This document shows positions 58,637 through 64,000 of a stretch of DNA of 64,000 nucleotides, one piece after another. Both the position numbers and the translations under genes were made by a program. Position 1 is the first letter of the stretch, and the number at the start of each line of letters is the position of its first letter. The notes under the pieces were generated by a model. The model saw only the letters and a list, made by a program, of their open reading frames with translations, had not been told where the DNA came from and made no database searches. Source of the DNA: Allorhizocola sp044869915 (GTDB lineage: Bacteria > Actinomycetota > Actinomycetes > Mycobacteriales > Micromonosporaceae); NCBI GenBank assembly GCA_044869915.1, contig JBIOYB010000676.1, positions 1 through 64,000 on the forward strand, written 5' to 3'.

Positions 58637-60077
58637 GCAGCGACTCGCGGATGCGGGAGTGCTGGATCTGGCCGGTGGCGCTGGTGCGCGGGAGCCGCGT
58701 GACGACGGCGATGCGGCGCGGCTGTTTGAACGCGGCCAGCCGCCCCGCGACATGCGCCCGCAACTGCTCCACGGTCGGTGCGGTGGCGCCAGGATGCAGC
58801 ACGAGCACGGCGCAGACCGTCTCGCCCCACGTGTCGTCGGGCAGGCCGACCACCGCGACGTCGCTGACGCCGGGGAAGTCCCGGAGCACACTTTCCACTT
58901 CGGACGGTGACACCGACTCGCCCCCGCTGCGGATCACCGCCTGGCGGCGGCCGGTCAGGTAAAGGTAACCCTCGTCGTCCACATAGCCGAGGTCGCCCGA
59001 GCGGTAAACCCCGTCAACGAGCGCCGCCACCGACTCCTGCGGCAGATTGTGGTATCCCGACATCAGGCCCGGACCGCTCGCGCACACCTCGCCGTCGGGT
59101 GCCACCCACAGGGCGCCGGGAAAGGCGGGCAGGCCCACGCTGCCCGGCTTGCGCCGCAGATCCCAGTCCTGCAACGCCGCCATCCGGCCCGCCTCGGTCG
59201 AACCGTAGAGCACGGTCGTGGTGGTGTGCGGCAGCCGCTGCTTGAGCCGATCCAACAGCCCGGGGCTGAAGCCGGAGGTGCCGATGTCGGCGTGGCGCAG
59301 CGAGGACAGGTCGGCGTGGCGGTGCTCGTCGTCGAGCAGCCGCTCCCACACGGCCGGTATGCAGTAGAGCGCGCCGGCCTGGAAGCGGCGCACCGCGTCC
59401 ACAATGGACGCCGCCTCGGCGCGCGGCACCAGGTGCACGGCGGTGGCGTTCTGCCAGGCCTCCATGACATAGTGCCAGCCGCCGTAGTGGTAGAGCGGGA
59501 AGCTGCACACCACGCCGCCGCGCCCACGGATGCCGGTGGTGAAGGTCCCGCCGCCGGGCGCCGCCCGCAGCCAGCTGGCCCGGTGGCTGACGAGCACTCC
59601 CTTGGGGCGCCCGGTGCTGCCGCTGGTCAGATAGACGATGTGCGGGTCGGTGTCGGCCACGCGCGCCCCCGGGTGTGCCGCCGATGCTTGCGCGGCAAGC
59701 GTTTCCAGCCGCTGCGGGGACAGCACCGGCACGCCGAGCTCCACCGGCTGGTCGGTGACGACCACCCGCGGATCGAGGTAGCCGGCGATGGCCTCGAACT
59801 CACCGGGGGACAGGCCGGGGTTGAGCGGTGCGTAGACGGCGCCCAGGCGGGCGCTGCCCAGGAACCCGGCCAGGGTGGCCAGGCCCGGCGCGGTCCACCA
59901 CAGGACCCGGTCGCCGTGGCCGACACCGAGTCCGGCGAGGGCGTTGGCGGTGCGGTTGGCCGCGTCGTCAAGCTCGCCGAAGGTCAGGCTGGTGCCCAGG
60001 AAGCTCGCCGCGATCGCCTTGGGCGCCATGCGTGTGGCCCGCGCGACGATGTCGCCGATGAGCAGGCCGGTCACCAT
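58626..60077 (-). CDS. acyl-CoA synthetase
   Basis: 483-residue member of the adenylating superfamily, less close to the other two. VYLTSGSTGRPKGVLVSHR (P-loop), VLYGSTEAGRMA, RSGDLGYVDDEGY and a C-terminal ATGQIQHSRIRESL where the catalytic Lys position reads Gln, so the final-step lysine may be missing or shifted. Start ATG 60077 overlaps the alcohol-dehydrogenase remnant (ATGGTGA). Substrate unknown; likely a carboxylic acid from the same catabolic region. Confidence 0.8.
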   Translation of the reverse strand: MVTGLLIGDIVARATRMAPKAIAASFLGTSLTFGELDDAANRTANALAGLGVGHGDRVLWWTAPGLATLAGFLGSARLGAVYAPLNPGLSPGEFEAIAGYLDPRVVVTDQPVELGVPVLSPQRLETLAAQASAAHPGARVADTDPHIVYLTSGSTGRPKGVLVSHRASWLRAAPGGGTFTTGIRGRGGVVCSFPLYHYGGWHYVMEAWQNATAVHLVPRAEAASIVDAVRRFQAGALYCIPAVWERLLDDEHRHADLSSLRHADIGTSGFSPGLLDRLKQRLPHTTTTVLYGSTEAGRMAALQDWDLRRKPGSVGLPAFPGALWVAPDGEVCASGPGLMSGYHNLPQESVAALVDGVYRSGDLGYVDDEGYLYLTGRRQAVIRSGGESVSPSEVESVLRDFPGVSDVAVVGLPDDTWGETVCAVLVLHPGATAPTVEQLRAHVAGRLAAFKQPRRIAVVTRLPRTSATGQIQHSRIRESLLKS

Positions 60078-60271
60078 GCCGGCCCCAGCTCGACCTGGGC
60101 CGGGTTGATAGCACCATACGCGCGCTTGTCGCCGGTGATGGCCAGCGCCTTGGGCAGCTCGTCGATGCCCGTCAGCCGGTGGGTCATCAGCGCCTCCACG
60201 TCCACGTCGCCCCGGGCGACCAGCCGCAGGGCATGCTCGAAGGCCCCGCTGTTTCCGCCGCTTGACCGCAA
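60071..60271 (-). pseudogene. C-terminal remnant of a zinc-type alcohol dehydrogenase
   Basis: 66 codons from TTG 60271: GAFEHALRLVARGDVDVEAL, LMTHRLTGIDELPKALAI and AYGAINPAQVEL, the last 60 residues of a medium-chain dehydrogenase. The zinc ligands and the Rossmann fold are absent because the 5' part is missing; the break lies beside the palindrome at 60274-60290. Probably a deletion remnant of a gene once co-transcribed with the ligase. Confidence 0.65.
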
Positions 60272-60273
60272 GG

Positions 60274-60290
60274 TTGAATTTTGTATTCAA
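60274..60290. promoter_or_regulatory. palindrome TTGAAT-N5-ATTCAA, candidate GntR operator
   Basis: Perfect 6-bp arms with a 5-base AT-rich spacer, 36 bp before the first oxidoreductase gene. It is an AT-rich island in GC-rich DNA. The operon encodes a GntR/FCD regulator, whose family binds short palindromes of this kind, so autoregulation is likely. Confidence 0.6.
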
Positions 60291-60325
60291 TATCTAAAGT
60301 CCGTCAAGACCCAGGGGAGAGCGAC

Positions 60326-60856
60326 GTGGAGCGGGAACTCATCGTCACCGGCATCGGTGGGCAGGGCATCCAGCTGCTAGCCAAGACACTGGCCCTGGCC
60401 GCCACCCGGGAGGGCCGATACGCGATGCTCGCGGCCGACTACGGCGGCGAGATGCGCGGCGGCCCGTCCAAGGCGAGCGTCGTCATCGGCGATGCCCCGC
60501 TGCGGGCGCTTCCCGTGCTGGCAAGCGCGGGCAGCGCGATCCTGGCGCACCATCGGTTCAGCGAGCCGGTCCTGCCCCGGCTGCGCACCGGAGCACTGGT
60601 GCTGGCCAACGTGCCGCTGGTGGATCCGGCGACGCTGCGGCCGGATCTGGTCGTGGTCCCGGTCGACGCGACATCGGCTAAGCAGGCGGCCGGCTTCTTC
60701 CTGCTTGGCGCCTACAACGCGGTCACCGGGCTCGTCGCCGTGGACTCGCTCGTGGCCGCGATGGAGGAGCTGCTTCCGCCCTACCGCAAGCAGTTCGCCC
60801 CCGCCAACGCCCGCGCGATCCACGCCGGTGCCGCGAGCCTGGCGGTGCCGGCGTGA
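60326..60856 (+). CDS. 2-oxoacid:ferredoxin oxidoreductase, gamma subunit
   Basis: 176 residues, the small gamma-type subunit: LIVTGIGGQGIQLLAKTLALAA (conserved nucleotide-fold start), YGGEMRGGPSKASVVIGD and PVDATSAKQAA. GTG 60326 follows GGGGAGAGCGAC. First gene of a five-gene operon; stop overlaps the alpha gene as GTGA. Such complexes oxidise 2-oxoacids to acyl-CoA with ferredoxin as acceptor. Confidence 0.88.
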   Translation: MERELIVTGIGGQGIQLLAKTLALAATREGRYAMLAADYGGEMRGGPSKASVVIGDAPLRALPVLASAGSAILAHHRFSEPVLPRLRTGALVLANVPLVDPATLRPDLVVVPVDATSAKQAAGFFLLGAYNAVTGLVAVDSLVAAMEELLPPYRKQFAPANARAIHAGAASLAVPA

Positions 60857-61920
60857 ACGGGCTGCGGCTGTTGGAGGGCAGCGCGGCGGTGGCCGAGTCG
60901 GCGATCGTCGCCGGATGCCGGTTCTTCGCCGGGTACCCGATGTCGCCGTTCACCGGCCTGCTGGAGAACATGTCGCACAAGCTGCCCGCCGCGGGCGGGG
61001 TGTGCCTCAACGCGGAAAGCGAGATCGAGGGGGTCAACATGACCCTCGGCGCCGCGTCGACCGGTGCGCGTGCGGCCACCGGCTCGTGCGGTCAGGGCAT
61101 CGCCCTGATGCAGGAGGCGATGGCCGAGGCGGCCCTCAACGAGACCCCGTTCGTCGTGTTCAACATGGCGCGCAACCAGCAGGACTACTTCCAGTGCACG
61201 CGCGGCGGCGGCTGGGGCGACTATCGCACCATCACGCTGGCGCCCAAGGACATCGCCGAGGCCGTCGAGCACACGCAGCTCGCCTTCCACCTGGCCGACA
61301 AATATCGCGCCCCGGTGGTCTTCTACGGCGATCCGCTGATCGCCCAGACCCGGGTCGGTGTCCGCATCGAACGGCTCGACTTCGGCGCGCTGCCGCCCAA
61401 GGACTGGGCGTTGGACGGCACCGGCGGGGGCACCGGCAAATCGCGGCAGGTGTGGACGTGGGCGATGGGCAAGGCCACCGATCCCGGACCCGGCCCGGAC
61501 AAGCACTGGCGGGCCATCGCCGCCAAGTTCGACGCTATCAACGCGGTCGAGGCTCGCTTTGAACAGTCCATTGTGGATGGTGAGGAGACCGTGGTGGTCG
61601 CGTTCGGTTCTGCCGCCAAGTTCGTCGAATACGTCGTGGAGGAGTTGCGCGCCGACGGGCACAGGATCGGCTGGTTCCGGCCGGTCACGCTGTGGCCCTT
61701 CCCCGGTGAGGCGCTGGCCGAGGCGACCGCGGGGCGGCGGCGCGTGCTGGTCTTCGAGCTCAACGGCGGGCAGATGCTCGACGACGTCCGCATGCACGCC
61801 GCCGACCGGCCGGCCGTGCGGTTCATCGGCGGCGTGAGCATTTCCGAGTCGGGCCTGGCCTACGGCGAGTTGCTCGACGCGCCCGTCATCAGGCAACGGA
61901 TCCTGGAGGAGTTGGCATGA
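60853..61920 (+). CDS. 2-oxoacid:ferredoxin oxidoreductase, alpha subunit
   Basis: 355 residues. LLEGSAAVAESAIVAGCRFFAG and YPMSPFTGLLENM are the PYR-type domain start, LNAESEIEGVNMTLGA the conserved glutamate loop, and GQGIALMQEAMAEAALNETPFVVF the core. The KorA/VorB-like domain II follows (GRRRVLVFELNGGQML). Stop overlaps beta as ATGA. The exact 2-oxoacid is not determined by sequence. Confidence 0.88.
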   Translation: MNGLRLLEGSAAVAESAIVAGCRFFAGYPMSPFTGLLENMSHKLPAAGGVCLNAESEIEGVNMTLGAASTGARAATGSCGQGIALMQEAMAEAALNETPFVVFNMARNQQDYFQCTRGGGWGDYRTITLAPKDIAEAVEHTQLAFHLADKYRAPVVFYGDPLIAQTRVGVRIERLDFGALPPKDWALDGTGGGTGKSRQVWTWAMGKATDPGPGPDKHWRAIAAKFDAINAVEARFEQSIVDGEETVVVAFGSAAKFVEYVVEELRADGHRIGWFRPVTLWPFPGEALAEATAGRRRVLVFELNGGQMLDDVRMHAADRPAVRFIGGVSISESGLAYGELLDAPVIRQRILEELA

Positions 61921-62687
61921 CCGTTGACACCAGCCGGCCACCGGACCGGCCCGCCGTGCGGGTCGCCGACTTCAAACCCTCCCTGCTGCTGGGCGAGCAT
62001 TCGCTGTGCCCCGGCTGTGGCGAGCCGGTGGCGCTGCGCGTCCTGCTGGAGGTGTTGCAGGAGCTGGACATCGTGCAGCGCACCATCGGCGTGGTGGGCC
62101 ACGGCTGCTACGGCAGCTTCGTGCGCATCATGGATGTCGATGTCCTGCAGTGCCTGCACGGGCGCGCGCCCGCCTGCGCGACCGGCATCAAGCGGATGCG
62201 CCCGGACGTCGCCGTGTTCACGATGCAGGGCGACGGCGACATGGCCAACGAGGGCCTGCAGGAGGTGCTGCACGCCGCCGCGCGAGGCGAGAAGATCACC
62301 TGCGTGATGCTCAATAACGGCGTGTTCGGCGATACCGGCGGCCAGCAGACCGCCACGACCGTGCTCGGCCAGCGGACCAAGACCAGCCTCGCCGGGCGCG
62401 ACGCCGAGACGCACGGCTACCCGATCCCGGTGGCCGATCTGGTGGCGAGCCTTCAGGGCAGCGCCTACGTCGCGCGCACGGCCGTGTCGACGGCGGCCGG
62501 GGTGGCGCAGACCAAACGGATGCTGCGCAAGGCTTTCCAGGCACAGCTCGACGGCGCCGGGTTCAGCCTCGTGGAGATCCTGACGATGTGCCCCACGGGA
62601 TGGTTCGTCTCGGCCGCCGAAGGCCCGGGATATCAGGGCGAGTCGCTGGAGCAGACCTATGCGCTGGGGGAGTTGCGGACACCATGA
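61917..62687 (+). CDS. 2-oxoacid:ferredoxin oxidoreductase, beta subunit (TPP-binding)
   Basis: 256 residues. HSLCPGCGEPVALRVL is the KorB-type start with a Cys pair; GDGDMANEGLQE and LNNGVFGDTGGQQT form the thiamine-diphosphate/Mg site. Together with alpha, gamma and the ferredoxin delta it completes the enzyme. Overlaps both neighbours by ATGA. Confidence 0.9.
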   Translation: MTVDTSRPPDRPAVRVADFKPSLLLGEHSLCPGCGEPVALRVLLEVLQELDIVQRTIGVVGHGCYGSFVRIMDVDVLQCLHGRAPACATGIKRMRPDVAVFTMQGDGDMANEGLQEVLHAAARGEKITCVMLNNGVFGDTGGQQTATTVLGQRTKTSLAGRDAETHGYPIPVADLVASLQGSAYVARTAVSTAAGVAQTKRMLRKAFQAQLDGAGFSLVEILTMCPTGWFVSAAEGPGYQGESLEQTYALGELRTP

Positions 62688-63349
62688 CACAGCTCGTGCG
62701 GTTCAAGACAAGCGAGGCCGTCGTCGCGTACCTGCTGGATCAGCTTTTCACGGGCAAACTGCGCGGCGGCGACCGGATCGACCTCGACCAGGTCGCCGGG
62801 GCGCTCGGGGTGAGCCGGGTGCCGGTGCGGGAAGGCCTGGCCCAGATGGAGCGGGACGGGCTCGTCGAGCTGCCGCACTATCGGGGCGCGTTCGTCGCGG
62901 CGTTCGACGCGGACACGATCCGGGAGGCGTTCGAGCTCTACGGCCTGCTGAGCTCGGTCACCAACCGGCGCGCCGCGGCCATGGGAGACGGGGCGCTGTT
63001 GGCCACTCTGTCCGATTTGGACGGTACGCTCGCGGCGTGCCGGCAGGTCGATGAGTTCGAGCGGGTCGCGCGGGAGTTCCGGCGGGCCGTCAACCTCGCG
63101 GCTGCCGGCAACCATCTGCGGGCGCTCCTGCGCACCTTCTCCGGGCTGGTGCCGGCGGCCGCCCGGTTCTCCATAGAGGACGACATGGCGGGTGAACGGG
63201 CGGCGCTGCACCGCGAGTTCGAAGCCCTGCGGTCGGGCGACCCCGTGGCAGCGGCCGCCGCGGCCGTCGGCCACATCCAGCTCACCGCCGAAAACGCGAT
63301 CGCGGCCCTGCGGCGGCGCGGGGTCTTCGGCGAAGGAGGGTCCCAGTGA
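62684..63349 (+). CDS. GntR-family regulator with FCD domain
   Basis: 221 residues. N-terminal winged helix (GDRIDLDQVAGALGVSRVPVREGLAQMERDGLVE shortened here: DLDQVAGALGVSRVPVREGL), then the helical FCD ligand domain (REAFELYGLLSSVTNRRAA, FRRAVNLAAAGNHLRALL), where Asp/His residues bind metal and an organic acid. Encoded inside the operon between the beta and ferredoxin genes with ATGA and GTGA overlaps. It probably binds the palindrome at 60274-60290 and responds to the 2-oxoacid or a precursor. Confidence 0.88.
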   Translation: MTQLVRFKTSEAVVAYLLDQLFTGKLRGGDRIDLDQVAGALGVSRVPVREGLAQMERDGLVELPHYRGAFVAAFDADTIREAFELYGLLSSVTNRRAAAMGDGALLATLSDLDGTLAACRQVDEFERVAREFRRAVNLAAAGNHLRALLRTFSGLVPAAARFSIEDDMAGERAALHREFEALRSGDPVAAAAAAVGHIQLTAENAIAALRRRGVFGEGGSQ

Positions 63350-63627
63350 CTGAGCCAGTGACCGAGCCAGTGACTGAGCCACGCCACAGCCGCGGGACAC
63401 TGGTCATCGACGTCGACAAGTGCAAGGGCTGCGAGTTGTGCATCGCGGCCTGCCCACCCCAGGTGCTCGTGATGTCGCGCGAGGTCAACGAGATGGGCTA
63501 CCGCTACCCACTGCTCAACGACGGCTGCACCGGTTGCACCGCCTGCCAGCTGGTCTGCCCCGACTTCGTGTTTTCGGTGTACCGCTTCACCTCAGGGCCG
63601 CGGGAACACGATTCTGCACCCGATTGA
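63346..63627 (+). CDS. ferredoxin-type delta subunit with two [4Fe-4S] clusters
   Basis: 93 residues with CKGCELCIAACPP and CTGCTACQLVCPD, two complete CxxCxxCxxxCP cluster motifs. It would carry electrons from the oxidoreductase core. The N-terminus is a 12-bp DNA repeat (three copies from 63346) giving TEPVTEPVTEP, each with a GTG, so the true start may be 63346, 63358 or 63370. The 3' end overlaps the convergent secreted gene by 36 bp. Confidence 0.9.
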   Translation: MTEPVTEPVTEPRHSRGTLVIDVDKCKGCELCIAACPPQVLVMSREVNEMGYRYPLLNDGCTGCTACQLVCPDFVFSVYRFTSGPREHDSAPD

Positions 63628-64000
63628 GGTGGCGGTGCCGCTTCCCGCACCGATGTTCACCGCCTCCGCGCACGCCTGCCTGATGAGCAGTCCACCCTGG
63701 AGCGGGATCGTCGCGCTGAACCCGTGGGCCGAGCCATACCCCGGGTGTGCGGCGGCGATGTCCGGCCGGTCGATGTCGGCCGGGAACGTCCCGAGGAATG
63801 TGCCGGCCACGTAGATGTTGACGTGAGTCGGCGCGGTGGTGTCCGGGTCGATGGCCCACCCGCTCACACGGATGGTCCCCGCTCCCGCGTTGCGCACGGC
63901 ATACTCGACGGCGCCGAAAGGATCGCCGGCGTACGTGATCTGGTGGCAGCCGATCAGATCGTTGGTGCCCGAGCCGACGTTCCTCGCGCTTATGCAGATG
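63592..64000 (-). CDS. secreted repeat protein, 5' end beyond the window
   Basis: The frame is open from 64000 to TGA 63592 (136 visible codons). It contains one full and one partial copy of a roughly 100-residue extracellular repeat found in actinomycete secreted proteins: PFGAVEYA, IRVSGWAIDPDTTAP, HVNIYVAG, RPDIAAAHPGYGSAHGFSAT, then CAEAVNIGAGSGTATSIGCR; the upstream piece CISARNVGSGTNDLIGCHQ is the end of the preceding copy. In other proteins this repeat is C-terminal to hydrolase domains such as amidases or lipases. Function here unknown. Confidence 0.75.
   Translation of the reverse strand, partial: ICISARNVGSGTNDLIGCHQITYAGDPFGAVEYAVRNAGAGTIRVSGWAIDPDTTAPTHVNIYVAGTFLGTFPADIDRPDIAAAHPGYGSAHGFSATIPLQGGLLIRQACAEAVNIGAGSGTATSIGCRIVFPRP

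Noticed and set aside
63346..63382. 12-bp triple repeat at the ferredoxin start as a regulatory element
   Set aside because: It is in frame and encodes TEPVTEPVTEP; more simply a slippage-made N-terminus with several possible GTG starts.

Overview
The window is a GC-rich chromosomal segment (about 70% GC by eye). Many genes start with GTG, ATGA/GTGA start-stop overlaps are frequent, and the content is typical of an actinomycete. The steroid-ring genes and regulator fit Actinomycetota, perhaps Pseudonocardiales; that placement is inference. I saw no rRNA, tRNA, CRISPR array, insertion sequence or prophage.

Layout. 1-12.7 kb: a carbohydrate or amino-sugar catabolic cluster, with an ABC sugar-binding protein (cut by the window edge), Gfo/Idh/MocA oxidoreductase, heparinase II/III-like lyase, two amidohydrolase-type proteins, a regulator, and a minus-strand operon of AraC regulator, enolase-superfamily gene (a deletion pseudogene), BadF-type kinase, ceramidase-like protein and SIS protein. 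11.8-16.9 kb: FAH-family enzyme, class III and DegT aminotransferases and a stand-alone condensation-domain protein, possibly a small biosynthetic locus. 16.9-22.2 kb: a candidate conflict system, with a long TPR protein that stops where a CHAT protease would begin, divergent from an EACC1-like adaptor coupled to a membrane-anchored caspase-fold protease carrying a DnaJ-type zinc-finger region. 22.3-25.1 kb: TetR/SnoaL pair with palindromic operators, a secreted EEP-family protein and a secreted Cys-rich protein.

25.3-60 kb: a steroid ring C/D (HIP, indanedione propionate) catabolic region. I recognise fadD3, fadA6, fadE30, fadE31, fadE32 and a fadE33-like partner, ipdA, ipdB, ipdC, ipdF, echA20 and the repressor kstR2. 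Four sites match the KstR2 operator AnCAAGnnCTTGnT exactly and one has a single mismatch. They sit before the branched-chain-amino-acid-type ABC importer (25.5-30.2 kb), between fadD3 and fadA6, between fadE30 and an SDR gene, between kstR2 and ipdA, and before a second acyl-CoA ligase at 57 kb. This predicts one KstR2 regulon that includes its own uptake system. Between these genes lie a toxin-antitoxin-like pair, a three-gene membrane module and several gene remnants.

60.3-63.6 kb: an operon for a four-subunit 2-oxoacid:ferredoxin oxidoreductase with an internal GntR/FCD regulator and a palindrome in its promoter region. The window ends inside a secreted repeat protein on the minus strand.

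Four separate gene remnants (enolase, HD hydrolase, SDR, alcohol dehydrogenase) indicate repeated deletion in this region. A 13-bp palindrome, GTCCA-N3-TGGAC, occurs at least 11 times, mostly inside genes.
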